Positions 26,501 through 38,173 of a DNA stretch of 64,000 nucleotides are shown in pieces (position 1 is the first letter of the stretch; each line of letters opens with the position of its first letter). The stretch comes from Paramyrothecium sp. XJ0827 (taxonomy: Eukaryota > Ascomycota > Sordariomycetes > Hypocreales > Stachybotryaceae). The DNA lies in the NCBI GenBank assembly GCA_020881915.1, contig JAJFPB010000002.1:2480001-2544000 (forward strand), given 5' to 3'. The translations under genes were made by a program, and so were the position numbers. Under the pieces are notes generated by a model that did not search any database, was not told the DNA's origin, and was given only the letters and a program-made list of their open reading frames with translations.

Positions 26501-29500
26501 GTAGTCTAATTGTTTTTCTTTTCATCTTTATTTTTTTGTGCCCGCCCTCCCACAGAACGGCGGTGTCTGACGGCGTGCTACACGGGCCGCCGTTCGCAGG
26601 TGCATGAGAGCCGGGCCGTGAGACACCTCTCGTCTTCACTCAGGCGTCTGGTGTCGGACGTATTGCCCAGTGGGCTGTCCGGAGCTACGAGGTCTTTGCC
26701 CTCGTGACCTCCAAGCCTCTGCTGGAGCAAATGTCCGGGTTCTGGGGGAGCGGGTGGCGCGTAGTAAGGGACTAAATTCGGCATGTTGACGTCATAGCTT
26801 CCAAATGGCTGGGCTTCCATCTAAGTCGCGGCCGTATCAGGCAAGTGGGGCAGCTTCCGACACGTGTTCTGGCGCTGGCACATCCGCTTTTCCTCGAAGC
26901 AGCGAAACAATGCTGGGAGATGCACCAAGGCAGCAGGCGTGTTCCTCCAGAAACTCCCTGGCTGAGTGTTACAATTTACCACCATAGGGATTACAGCAGG
27001 CACCTCTAGAGCTCTCTGCAGCGAAGCTACTTCTTTAGCAAGCTGAGGCTGACTCCACCCCTTCCTTGAACGAGCTGGAACACGCCATGCCTGTTCCTGA
27101 ATCTGACGGAATAGGTAAGGCACCGTTTCATGACTCGATTGAGGAATGCCTCCATCTGATGCACTTGCATTGGCGCAGCAAGCGATATTGTTGCGCCTCA
27201 ATGAAGGGGGTAAGGAAAAATTCCTCGTCAACAACCAGCCGCTACAGCTAGACATCCGGGTTATCGGGTCAAAGTCCTTTCCTGGTATGGCCTCGGGTTA
27301 CAGCTCTAGCAACGTTTTTAGACTACGAAAGCTAGGCCGTGTTTGCAACACCACGATTTTTATACATACATCGTCGGACAGGTTCCGTGATATAGAAAAT
27401 TAACGCGGACGTTGATCATGACTCCATTTAAAATCTGTCTCCTTCTGGGTCAACCTCTCCCAACCATGGATACTCAACTATTCGTTGCACAACACTTTCC
27501 CGTTAATGAAGCTATCCAAGCCTAATCCTTGCCCTATATGGAGAACTTAGATTTGGATCGAACGCAGGTTTTCTTGAAGCATGACATGATCTCAGAGCTC
27601 CAGGGCCTGTCTTGAAATCTGATGAGACTAGTAAACTGTGACATATTCTCGTATGCCCATCGAGATCGGATCGGCATCGTAGCATAGCCTCGTGAGAGTG
27701 GGTGGTGCCAGGCCTGTAGAAAAGTTACGGATGGAAACAGGAAACTTATGGCTAGGCAGATGAGTTGACAGTCATGTTGGATCCAATGGGAACGCGTCAT
27801 TATTCGATACGTCCTCCGAGGGATCCGACCATCTCATGATGTCGCGTACACCAGTCAGGCAGGAAGTCGTGCAAATGAAGAGACACCCATCTCCTTCACA
27901 TTTCGTCAACAGCTTGAGGTTCCTGTTTAATTCCCGTTTTCTTACCCCTGAACGTCCATCATACTCCGTTCCAAGCACCTCACTTCCTCGCCGGTCCCAG
28001 GAAGCAGCGGCAGTAACTTGCTTCTTGTCTGTCTTGCTCATCATCGTAGGCCTGGCGTGGCACAGGTGTTCTAATTTTCGTCTTCTCTGCCATCTACTTG
28101 CACGTTCGTCCTTATGCTTCTGTGGGCCTTACGTTGTGCTCGTATCCACCCGATCTGCGCCGTGAGTATCAACGACTCCCTCGGCCTGCCCCGGTGTAAT
28201 AGCCTCCCTCTTGACATGAGCCCTGCAATGCCTAGTTCTTGGTATCATTGACGCTTCCACGACTTTCTGTGCCGGCAATATCATCATCCCGTTCCTGGAA
28301 TAGTACACAGCTTCAGAGATCGAACTCGAGTACATTCCATCATGCCTCCGGGTTCATGGAGAGTTTCACACTTCGAACGGGGAGTCGGCTTCTCGACTCA
28401 GGGTTTCTCAGTGTTTGGCGAGAGGGTGGCCAATTTGATATGAAAAGGGGACTATGAAATTATAATATTCCTCGAGCTTGTTTATAGTATTATTTTGTAT
28501 ATTGTGAATCTTTCTCAGCTCAGCTCGAGAGGCGACTTCTCAACATAACCCACCGCCTATGGCTTTGTGCAACAACCCTTTGCCTAGAAGGAAAGTATTT
28601 TCATGCTCGCATAATTTCTTCACACATCAAATGGGCGTACTTTCAAATCCACAGTAGAAATGAACGCACTGAGAGCTTCAAAATTTTAAATTATGGGCGG
28701 TTCTTTCCAGTGACAAACGACAATTAGAGGAGCAACTTCTGCCCACGTTCATATTGGCGACAGTGACGCCATTGGTAGGCAGTAGAATGTGCCCAAGCAA
28801 TGCCCAAACCAACAAACTCGACATTTCTGGTGAATAGTAGCACATTGATGTAATTTGAGCATGCGTGTCAAAGGTTATTGTTGAAACAACAGTGGTTCTG
28901 GTAAAGATCAGATGCAATATTTCTTGACCCCATAGCCCCCTTCCTAGTGGAATTCTGCGTTCAAATCTTCTTTAGGATTTGAGACCACGTTTAGATTCTT
29001 TCTCTCATCTTGAGTCTGACGGCAATATGTGGTTCACTAGTGCTCAGAGGTTTACTTCAGCTTTGAGAGCTCAGCAGCCGTCTTTCCGTGGGTATTCTGC
29101 GTAATCTTGCTATCGTTTCTCGCAGCACTTTAAACTATATCATTTCCCGGCTACCGATTTCTGGTACAGTTTCACCTCGTGTTCCGCCCCTGGATTGATC
29201 ATCTACGACATCAGCTGGTTGTGGTTGGCCTTGAAATCCTATGCCCGGCCCGCCAGGCTCTCGCCATTGAAATGACATTCCCGACATAACGCCTACCTTC
29301 TAAACGAGTGTTCTCGAGACTTCCATACAAGCCTTCCGATGTAAGTTCTCTATTCATACTCACGTTGCTCTCACATTGGACTCAGTCATCAACGTCTTAG
29401 GAAGGTCGAGATTTGATAAGAGATGACTTGATGTTGTCTAGCATGTGGCAAGCATGCTATAGCCATGCTTGGGGGGATTGTGTAAATTATAAAATTTCGC

Positions 29501-29863
29501 CGCTGTGCTAGACTACTACCAGACTTACGCTTGCATTGATGAGCATTTCAGATGATGCTGTAGCATTCAGTAGTGTGAAAAGGAAACAAAGTGTAAAAGC
29601 CAGAGCTTTGTAGATCACATCTTCGCAATCCAGGACAAACCCTCATAGGTGTAGATATTAGATCCTAATAAGCCTTGAGCAGGCCCTCAAAGTCACGCAG
29701 CTAACTCCTCAAACGACTCACATTCGCCGCTTTTAAGCATTGCTTGGATATGCGGCCGAGATCGAGTAACCCTTTCCCGCCAATTACCATGGATTATGCC
29801 TTCACCACGTGGGCGACTATTTCCTCTTTTCCCTTCCAGTATCTTCTCACACAGATGCGGTGG
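23522..29863. other. Gene-poor stretch, 6.3 kb
   Basis: 23522-24300 should be the promoter and leader of the histidine kinase, and contains GAGGTACCTTTT near 23874. Beyond that I see only short frames. Two minus-strand pieces look somewhat protein-like: 26578-26820, starting MEAQPFGSYDVNMPNLVPYY, and 26821-27255; another is 25639-25896. They cannot be joined into a convincing gene and may be remnants. From about 28440 to 29760 the DNA is more AT-rich, with stretches such as TTATAGTATTATTTTGTATA, and contains a hairpin near 29450-29472 (CAAGCATG and CATGCTTG arms). This may be a decayed mobile element, but no ends or coding remnant were recognised. Confidence 0.4.
26578..27255 (-). pseudogene. 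Possible gene remnant, two adjacent minus-strand frames
   Basis: Frames 26821-27255 (144 codons) and 26578-26820 (80 codons) abut on the minus strand. The second begins with an ATG at 26820 and has a Pro-rich start (PNLVPYYAPPAPPEPGHLLQQRL); the first contains a charged helix-like part with LAKEVASLQRAL. No family is recognised and no splice pair joins them cleanly. They could be a small gene, a decayed gene, or chance. Low confidence. Confidence 0.15.
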
Positions 29864-30705
29864 TTAATTTTGCGCATCCGCAGGCTTAAAACCCAGCTTT
29901 TGTTTCTGAATGCGAGGGACAATACCAATCAGGATAAGCACCGAGAGCAGGATCGTGGCCCAAAGCTTCACCTTGAGTACACCCAAGTTGTAGGTTGTTT
30001 GGGTAGCACTGCAGACGGTCGCCAGAAGCAGGACAAGGATCGTGTAGCCGCTGTAACGGTGATATTTCCAGATGGCTTTGGCATTATCCACGCCACCATA
30101 GAGGCTCGGAGTGGCCCACATGGTAAAGCCCACCAAGTACTGGAGCAAAAGCACAATAGAGGTGATGACGCCGAGGTAGCCGTGGACGGAGTGGAAGTGT
30201 GCCATGTTGTTCTTGACCTTGTTGAACTCGATGATGGTGACACCCGTGGCGAGGACCAGAAAGGCGAGGAGGTTGAGCGATGCATGAACCCACTGGCCAA
30301 CACGCTTCTGTTCTGGGGTATGGGTAGGCTGGAGTGTGAGGATGGACTGCACTAGGATCAAGACGCCGAGGGACTGCGCCAGCGGATGGCCTGAGAAAAG
30401 GATCAGAGGCTTGGTGAAGACGCTGACCCAGATCATAATGAGGAGGAGGATAACGGCTACTTCAGCAATCAAGCCGGTGCCTGTGTGCAGCGAAGCAAGA
30501 GGAAGAGGGTCAGCCAGGCTTCGTATACATGGCATAGGCAGGGCGCAAGTGAGTGAGAGGTGGATATACCAAGTACAAGATTTTTCAGAAACGAGCTGTC
30601 CCGGTTCTGAACGGCGTCGCCAGGTCGGCCGAGGAGCGGTTCCGTCTCTGGACGTTCAAGACCATCCTGCAGCGGCTGCTGAGGAATGCCTGTGGCGCTT
30701 GACAT
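29864..30705 (-). CDS. Cytochrome b561-domain membrane protein
   Basis: A 250-residue multi-pass membrane protein. Exon 1 is 30705-30570 and exon 2 is 30480-29864; the 89-nt intron joins NLVL to GTGLIAEV and the total is 753 nt. A hydrophilic N-terminus of about 45 residues (with EPLLGRPG) is followed by about six hydrophobic segments. Conserved histidines are placed as in the b561 core: FSGHPLAQ, GQWVHASLN, HFHSVHGYLG and WKYHRYSGY, which would bind two b hemes and carry electrons across a membrane, typically using ascorbate or a similar donor. Membrane location and donor are inferred; there is no DOMON or other fused domain. It is divergent from allantoicase across 1.36 kb. Confidence 0.87.
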
Positions 30706-32063
30706 GGTGGTTGAGTCTGGCTTGGCCTCGCGCTTCGCTTCCTACGTGGATATGACGAGCAGATCTGTCAGATACTCCGGGTGTGCAGGGAAAAGAACTG
30801 CACGGGGTCGACTACGCAAAGATGCGGTGCCAGAGCCCAGGTTGGATAGATGTTCGTGAAGCGGAGGAAAGAGAAAGGAAAGAAACTGGTGAGCGAGCTT
30901 GCCTGTCCCAGCCACTTAATGCCTGTTCACCCGCCCATGCCGAATACCGATGACGGTTTGCAGCTCACCTACCACTGCCTACAGCAGGTCAAGCTAAGCC
31001 TGCTAAGGCACCTGCGCACCTGCCGCCGGGGTGCTTAGGAGCTTAGCCCAATCAAATGCGTTTATTTTGCAATCATCGGTGACGAGATGGCGGGGTTTCA
31101 TTGTGTGGTCTTACCTTATGTAATCCTCACCCGTGTACCGTATTTTGCTTGTGTACCTTGACCTCCCTTGCTTTAGCTCGTCTTCAATACTACCAATACC
31201 TGTGCACATGGAGCTGACCTTGTAATTTATTGTGCTGGTGAATGCTCCCCAAAGACCTGTTGAAAGACCGAATTCCGCCTCGACAACATAGCTACCAGCA
31301 GAGAGAAGACGTCACCGCGGTGCCTCGGATCAATGCGTTATTATTCCTTCGGCAATGCTCCTAGGGCTGCAGGGTAGGGTGACGGCCTGGACATCGGAGT
31401 GCCGCCGAGTCCGTTGATTGGGTTTCCGAAGGCAAAGCTCGATGCATACAATGCCTCCACGAGATATTCGAGCTTCGGGGGCTCCAAGCCACACAGCTCC
31501 CGCGAGATAGAACAATACGCGGTCCCCACGTTTCGAATAAACAATTCCTTCACTTTGAGGAGGGGTACCGTACCAAGCTCCAGATGGTGGTGGGCATCAA
31601 CGAGTATCCACATTCATGGCGGGGTTGGAGATGCACAGAACGCTGCTTTAGATGGAGTAACTTATCAGATGTTCGCGAGGGACGAACCGATCAGGAGACT
31701 ACCACGAGTAAGGGCAACAGAGGTATCCGGCAAGGCATGGTCGACTATTCGATGACCTTCCCGCAAAGACGTGGGTTATTAAAGATTCCTCACAACAATG
31801 GCCTTCCGTAGTGAACTGCCCTCCTTGGAATGTAACTGTGGAAGCTACCAATCATTAGCCACCTCCACTATCAAGTCGACCGGCATCGGAAGCATCCGCC
31901 CACCTTCGGACACGGCCAACGCCGTAAGCCGTGTGCTCGGTCTTTCATCGTCGAGAACCTGTGATATTTCCCTCTTCTAGACTTTCTCTCAGCAGCACCC
32001 CCGCATACACTTTGAGTACTAGGTACCTTTTAACTCACCATCTACCATACACTCGGATTAACC
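30706..32063. other. Divergent upstream region of b561 and allantoicase
   Basis: This holds both promoters. A minus-strand frame at 31341-31613 (ATG start, 90 codons; includes PPKLEYLVEALYASSFAFGNP) looks protein-like but is unrecognised and has no partner exons that I can find. CTTACCTTATG lies near 31114. 31976-32060, just before the allantoicase ATG, is pyrimidine-rich in part and probably its leader. Confidence 0.4.
31661..31668 (-). promoter_or_regulatory. Candidate GATA-factor site upstream of allantoicase
   Basis: The plus strand reads CTTATCAG, that is CTGATAAG on the minus strand, an exact match to the HGATAR site used by fungal nitrogen GATA activators (NIT2/AreA). It lies about 400 nt before the allantoicase ATG. 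Purine-catabolic genes are known targets of these factors. A single 6-nt match is weak evidence by itself. Confidence 0.3.
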
Positions 32064-33196
32064 ATGAGTTCTTTTCTGGACGAGATTGAGTACAAGCTGG
32101 ATGATGTCAAGGCCACGTCCGTAGGCCCCAATGATATCGATGGCACCTTTCGCTCAACCTCTATCGGTACGAAAATCGTGCAAATCCCAACATGGCAACA
32201 TGGATCTGACCAAAGCAACTAGACCTCATCTCGGCAGCCCTAGGTGGGAAGATCCTCGCCTTCTCAGACGAATGGTTCGCTGAGGCTTCCAACCTGCTAA
32301 CCCCAACGGCACCCATCCGCCAGCCCGGCAAGATGGTGTTTACTGGCGCCTGGTATGATGGTTGGGAGACAAGGCGGCATAACTCTGAGCCGTTCGACTG
32401 GGTTGTCGTTCGCCTAGGAGTGGCATCCGGCACTGTCGAGGGTGTTGAGGTTGACACTGCCTTCTTTTCCGGCAACCACGCACCGGCCATCTCTGTCGAG
32501 GGCTGCTTCAGCCAGGACGACGAAGAGGTGGTATCGTGGCAAGGCGGCCGTGGCAAGTGGGAGACGATCCTGGGCATTCAGGAATGCGGTCCTTCCCAGA
32601 GATTTGGCTGGAAGCTTGCCGAGCCCACCAAGAAGCAGTACACGCACGTGCGCTTGAACATGTATCCTGACGGCGGCATTGCCAGATTTCGACTTTTTGG
32701 TCATGCAGTACCCGTCTTCCCCGAGGATAAGGAGGCCATCTTTGATCTTGCCGCTGCGCAGAATGGCGGAGTAGCTGTGTCGTGCAGCGACCAGCATTTT
32801 GGCACCAAGGACAACCTCCTTCTGCCAGGCCGTGGCAAGGACATGGGCGATGGCTGGGAGACGACGAGGTCTCGCACGAAGGGTCATGTGGACTGGACCA
32901 TTATCAAGCTCGGAGCTCCGGGCTACCTTCGCAACTTTGTCGTTGACACAGCCCACTTCAGGGGCAACTTCCCCCAGAAGGTTGCCGTGGAAGCTATCTC
33001 CTGGAACGGTGAGGGAGACCCAGAGGCGTCGGCGGATGGTTGGAAAGAAGTGGTCGCAGCCAGCAAGACCGGACCGGACCAGGAGCACGACTTTGTGTGC
33101 AAGGCGAATGATACTGCCTTTACGCACGTGAAGCTCATCATGATCCCGGACGGTGGTGTTAAGCGGATTAGAGCATTTGGCAAGCGAGCTGTGTAG
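32064..33196 (+). CDS. Allantoicase (EC 3.5.3.4)
   Basis: Hydrolyses allantoate to ureidoglycolate and urea in the purine degradation pathway, letting the fungus use purines as nitrogen. Exon 1 is 32064-32166, the intron 32167-32222 (56 nt, GTACGA...CTAG with CTGAC branch site) and exon 2 32223-33196; 1077 nt, 358 residues, close to the usual fungal length. The two-fold internal repeat of the family is plain: DGWETRRHN...DWVVVRLG...VDTAFFSGN in the first half and DGWETTRSR...DWTIIKLG...VDTAHFRGN in the second, each ending in a THV(R/K)L...PDGG(I/V).R.R.FG block. There is no targeting signal apart from none visible. It corresponds to yeast DAL2 and Neurospora alc-1. No other purine gene is in the window. 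Confidence 0.96.
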
Positions 33197-34301
33197 GAGA
33201 GGTGTTCATAGTTTACTTCTTTGCGGTAGCATTCGACTGCAGGTTGTAATCACCGTGTTCACTTGGATGCAATTCCTGGACTACGTGATCTTTGCCCATT
33301 CGGTTTGGAGTGACACTCCTGCTGTGCAGCCATGCATGTGATTGCTAACCATAGAGGCGTAGGCCGTTGATCCTTTCAACTAAGAAACGTCCCCAATCCA
33401 CAATCACTCTGGTCGTACTCGGTGCTGTCCACAATTAAGAACTACTCTCATTTAACTCTCTCGAATGGAAATTGGAGACGACGCCGCCCCAAACCGGATC
33501 AGCCCTCAAGCTTCCGCAGGCATACAGGTGTAAAATTTCCAAATATAAGTCGTTATTATTATTTCTAACCAAACCATAGTCTTTAATTCGCTATGATTTC
33601 GTCAATAGACAATCCTACAGGAATTAGACAAGAATATACGTATAGATAGCTACTTGTTGTACCCTCTCTTAAGTAAATTACTCGTTTGGCGACATTTCTA
33701 TTTTTGCTAACCGCTTGGTTGGTTAATTAACTGCTCAACATAAAGGAAAGTCTTTTAGAAGAAGGATTTAGAACTAGATGGGTAGGTATGCAAACGTATC
33801 CGCAACAATGGATGACGGTTGGGTCGTTCGCATGTGAACCAAATGAAGGCAAAGTTCGTAACTCACCCCAATTCAATGGCCGAAGGTATGCCAAAAGGTG
33901 CAACAAGTATCGATACACAATCCAGAGCAATTTTAAGCGGGCTGTAGCCCAGTACCGCGAGTTCAGATACTTCAGAGCCGTGCATGTCCATCTACGGACG
34001 GACTCTTACCCTGCAGTCCGGCCCGCCCGAGAAATTACAAGGATACCACTTGCTGCCAGCACTCAGCCTGGTTCCGGGACGGTATCCATCATACCAACGG
34101 GGCGGGTAGTTTCAACTTCCCTTGAGCAAGCGTACCGCATCACACGACACACGGCCACCTGTTCTTTGGCAACAACAGCAGCAGGTCTGAGCGAAACACT
34201 TTACGATCCCACAGAGGCGACGCCTCCGCGACTTGTCTTTGGAGCACACGGTCGTTCATCTTCCATGCGCCAGGTATCCTGGCATTGCCCCTCCTCCCAC
34301 C
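33197..34301. other. Intergenic, with an AT-rich block at 33420-33780
   Basis: The first 200 nt should be the allantoicase 3' end. The block 33420-33780 is clearly richer in A and T than the flanking genes (for example TTATTATTATTTCTAACC, TTAATTAACTG). It could be a decayed transposon or simply terminator and spacer DNA; I see no terminal repeats. 33800-34300 should include the promoter of the ankyrin/DIL gene. Confidence 0.4.
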
Positions 34302-36936
34302 ATGGACCTTGGCGGCGACTCGAGCAGCGATGGCGAACAAAAGCCACGGCAGCTGCCTGCTGATCTACCGAAGTCGTTGGATGACCGGAAGCATTTCCAT
34401 GCCGAGTTCGTCCCAGAGACGGAGATGTACGATGGATGGCAAGGTACGCAGATCCCGTCTCGCCGTCACAAGCTCGCGCCTCTGGTGGCCAAGTATCCTA
34501 CTGACGCATCATAGGGCAATCCCAATTTCTCACGACACCAGCCCTAGCGAAGCCCCTCGATTTCGGCCATCTATCTTTGAACGATACCGAGTACGAACCC
34601 AGCGCAGTGCAAGGCCATACCGACAGCGACGCAAGGCTGATGGAGATGATGGCAGCTCAAGCTGCACACCATTCTAGCTCCGGTCTGGAGGACGAACAGG
34701 CCGTTGCCACCGACGATAAACTATCAGATGCAGAGAAAAAGGAGAGGCTCCAAAAAGCGCTTGCCATGGCGGCCAGCAACGGCGATGTTGAGAGAGTCCA
34801 GAACATTCTCACAGGGCCAGCGAAGCCATTCGTGGACATCAACGCTCCGGACGAGGACGGGACTCCGCCCCTGATATACGCCAGCTGTTTTGTCAGTCTT
34901 CCGAGCGGATTGCCACATGTATCTTTGCTAAGATTGAGTAGGGTCACGAATCAGTGGTGCAGGCCCTGATAGACGCCGGCGCCGACGTGGACAAACAGGA
35001 TCGCAATCAATGGAGCGCTCTGATGTGGGCCATGACGAATCGACATAAAGGCATAGCAAAGCTGTTGCTAGATAATAATGCCTCTTCGGACCAGAAGACA
35101 TCGTCCGGACGAACAGCATTCGATTTCGTCCCTCCCGACAGCGAGATGTCGTACTATCTTCACGATAATGGCTACAATATTGGCACCGCTGGGGTTACCG
35201 ATGACTTCTATGACCCGGGCTTCTCCCAAGATCGCTTCGAAGAGGAAATGGCAGAGAACGAGATGCGCCGGAGACTCATGATGGAAAGTGCTCGGGATCT
35301 TGAGGTTGACCTCGGTAACGTTGGAATGGACGACCAGCCAGAGGTAGGTTCTGGGTGCTACATTCCCCTGAATCATATATTGCATGCTAATGTTTTCATG
35401 TAGCCAGCCGACGAGTTCGAAGAGGAGCAGCAGGAGTTTGATTGGAGCCGCTGCTTGCATGATCAGATGTTCGTGTTTCAAGACCACGAGCTCGACCACA
35501 TCCTCGACATCGTCATTACGAAAATGACACCACAGAGATCCCCTTCGCAAAAGCCAGTACCGGCCAACATGATTTTCCTTAGCGCGAGATATGCACATTA
35601 CCACTCCAGTCGCGACTTGCTGGAGAGATTACTCGTTACTGCCATGGATCGTATTAACGACGTTGTGGAAAGATGCCAATGGGACATGACAATACTGGCT
35701 TTCTGGATATCCAACGCAACCCTGCTCCTGCACTACCTGAGGAAAGATGCGGGCCTTGTGGAGGCTACTACCGAGTTTCAGGCACATCTCTCGGAGCTCG
35801 TCAACGAGATTTTTATTCTGATTGTTCGTGACGCCGAGCGTCGTCTGGACAAAGTCCTTGATGCGGCCATGTTGGATCATGAGACTATTCCCGGCTTCGA
35901 AGATATCGCCTTCCAGCATGAATGGAAGCTTTTCAAGCGTAAGACAGCCGTCAAAGAGGAACCTTTGGAGAAGCGATACCGGCCACCTTCCCCAAAGCAA
36001 AGGGCGAAGCCGGCTCCGCGTAACGTCACCTCTTTACTGTCATCCACTCTCTTCGTGTTGGATCTCTATGACATTCATTCCGTCATTACAGCGCAGATTG
36101 TATCTCAACTTCTGTATTGGATCGGTGCAGAGCTCTTCAACCGTATCATGTCCAATCGAAAGTACCTGGCAAGGACCAAGGCCATGCAAATACGTATGAA
36201 CATATCCACCTTGGAGGATTGGGCCAGGACAAACAACCGCCAAGCCGAGCATTATGAAGGAGGAGAAACAAAACCCACTGGGGAAACTACGACGGACGCT
36301 GCACGACGACATCTTGCCCCTGTGATTCAGTTGCTGCAATGGCTGCAATGCTTCTCATCGCTTGGAGCTGATGATCTGGAGGCTCTAGTTGGGACGCTCC
36401 AACAATTGAAGAGACTCACCCCACAACAGATGATCCACGCGGCGAACCATTACCGGCCAGAGGTGGGAGAGAAGGGTCTGCCAAAGAGCGCTCTCAAGTA
36501 TCTACTGGCGATTCAGAAAGAAGCCGCACTCAAGCGGGAGCGGCGTCGCAGCAGGGCCGCCTCACCCATGCCGAAGCCAGGCTCAGAAAGTGCCCCTAGC
36601 ACGCCTGTCAAAAGCACACAACCAAACAAGGGCACTCTGGAAACGCCCGGTAGCACACAAACCACACCAAACGCGAACGGGGATGACTACGCTTCGGACG
36701 ATGACGATGCGCCCGAGAACCTCTTGTTAGACCCGGCATTCATGCTGCCGTTCACGCTTCCGTCCGTAACAGACATGCTGGTATCTTACGGTGCTGGTTT
36801 CGGAGGCGTAAACAGGGAGCGGGAGCGCAAGTACATCCCGATTGTCCCGCCCGAGTTCCTGGAAAAGCTCGAGGTGAATGGAGGTCGTAAGGGACCCATG
36901 TTCCAGGAACGGGACTGGGAGAATGAAGAGGTTTGA
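34302..36936 (+). CDS. Ankyrin-repeat and DIL-domain protein
   Basis: An 817-residue protein joining ankyrin repeats to a dilute (DIL) domain, the cargo-binding fold of class V myosin tails. Exons are 34302-34443, 34515-34891, 34942-35343 and 35404-36936; introns are 71, 50, 50+10 and the sum is 2454 nt in frame (third intron 35344-35403, 60 nt). Ankyrin-type helices run from about residue 115 to 245 (LAMAASNGDVERVQNIL, VQALIDAGADVDKQDRN, GIAKLLLDNNASSDQK). The DIL region spans about 320-690, with its core at about 530-590 (IVSQLLYWIGAELFNRIM). A disordered Ser/Pro/Thr stretch precedes a conserved-looking C-terminus with PPEFLEKL. No motor domain is present. By analogy it could tether cargo or scaffold membrane traffic, but that is inference. 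The ATG at 34302 is the first in frame. Confidence 0.88.
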
Positions 36937-37380
36937 GCGCTGAATAATCAGCTATGTGGGACATCCCGGCTTGAAGCGAGGACTAAAAGGGAGGGGATGA
37001 TATGGTTAAAGCGAATGCGTCCTTGATCGAGGTTTACGATAAGCAGCAAGGCAAGAGTCCGCAGAGGGTGGCCAGCATGGAACCTGTGCCTTGCCGTGTG
37101 CCGTGCCTGCGAATGGGAGGGTCACATTGAAATAAAAATTTGACGCCTAATGCAAAGGTCAATGATGATAGGATGGTTGTTGGCCGTGAGGGTGTGACGG
37201 CAAGACAAAGGGTTGGACAGGGAAAAATCTAACAAGTGGGCTTGAGACGGGGCAGCGAAATGACCTGAAATGCCATAGACGATGCCAGCTAGCAGCGTAC
37301 ATTATAGACATGTGTTTTCCCCAATGGATGAATGACAAGGTAGGACAAGGCGAGGAAGCGTTGTCTGCAATCAATGTCGG
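36937..37380. other. Intergenic, 3' flank of the ankyrin/DIL gene
   Basis: 444 nt between the ankyrin/DIL stop and the short minus-strand frame that ends at 37381. No open frame of note and no repeat seen. It probably holds two convergent 3' ends. Confidence 0.45.
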
Positions 37381-37662
37381 TCAGATGACTGGATAGCTCG
37401 TCACGGTTCGTATGAGTTGTTCACGAAGGATGGACGTGGCGCGCATTGCATCCACGGTGTCGTTCCTACGTCTTTTTTGGACCGCGCCGCCGGAGGCGGT
37501 GGCATCAACTGCTAGAGCGAGGAGGGCGGCTTTGTCAACTCCTGCTTGACCGTCAGTCCGGGTCGGTTCGCCGTGGTATCTCATCCAAATGACAGGGGTG
37601 GTGGCGCTCCCCCGGAAGCGGTCTAGAGTGACCCGGAGGGCAGATGCGTTGGCGTCGCCACG
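37381..37662 (-). CDS. Short unrecognised protein frame, C-terminal part
   Basis: An open minus-strand frame of 93 codons running from just after an in-frame TGA (37663-37665) to a stop at 37381. The translation looks like a folded, mostly helical domain: SALRVTLDRFRG, TTPVIWMRYHGEP, DGQAGVDKAALLALAVDATA, then RNDTVDAMRATSILREQLIRTVTSYPVI. The first ATG in frame (37584) gives 67 residues but lies inside the protein-like part, so a 5' exon is likely. One workable join is an exon ending ATGGGGCCCGGCG (37695-37683) through a 60-nt GTCGCA...CTCTAG intron into 37622; the donor is weak. I do not recognise the family. It is more protein-like than other short frames nearby. Confidence 0.42.
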   Translation of the reverse strand, partial: RGDANASALRVTLDRFRGSATTPVIWMRYHGEPTRTDGQAGVDKAALLALAVDATASGGAVQKRRRNDTVDAMRATSILREQLIRTVTSYPVI

Positions 37663-38152
37663 TCAAAAGAAGTTGCTGCGACCGCCGGGCCCCATGTTCT
37701 GGTGGCGCACTTTGACAGGCGAGGACAAACAGCGGGATCGGGAGGACTAGCGGAGGAGAGAGAGGGGATAATTTTTTCCCTCCCTTCCTTTCCATCGTTT
37801 TGCCTCTCCCCTTGTGCGGGTTGCGTATGGAGGATGGACTGGCCCCGTCACTCGGCCGCATTACGAGGGCAAGAGTGGGCGGGCTGGCTGGCTGGCGGGC
37901 TTGGTTGGTTGGGGTTGAGCGATATGAACGGGATGGGTGATTAGGTTGGTGTTTCTGGTTGCCCAGCGGTGAGCACGGTCTCGCCACAGGCCTCGACGCA
38001 GGTCAAGGCGAAGCAGAGGGAAAGCAACTGTGATGAATCTGCTCGGACATCTGCATCTCTCTTCACCGGCCCAGGGCCGTAGATTTGTTTTAGTGAGATG
38101 AAGGTGTAATTTCGGGAAGACCAACGACTGAGAAGGGCGGAGGAGGACGCAG

Positions 38153-38173
38153 CTTACCTTAGTCTAAGGTAAG
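38153..38173. repeat. Inverted repeat, CTTACCTTA arms
   Basis: Perfect 9-nt arms CTTACCTTA (38153-38161) and TAAGGTAAG (38165-38173) separated by 3 nt. It belongs to a TACCTTA motif family that recurs through the intergenic DNA of the window. Confidence 0.8.

Noticed and set aside
30336..30755. Plus-strand frame of 139 codons over the cytochrome b561 gene
   Set aside because: It is the antisense shadow of the b561 exons and intron.
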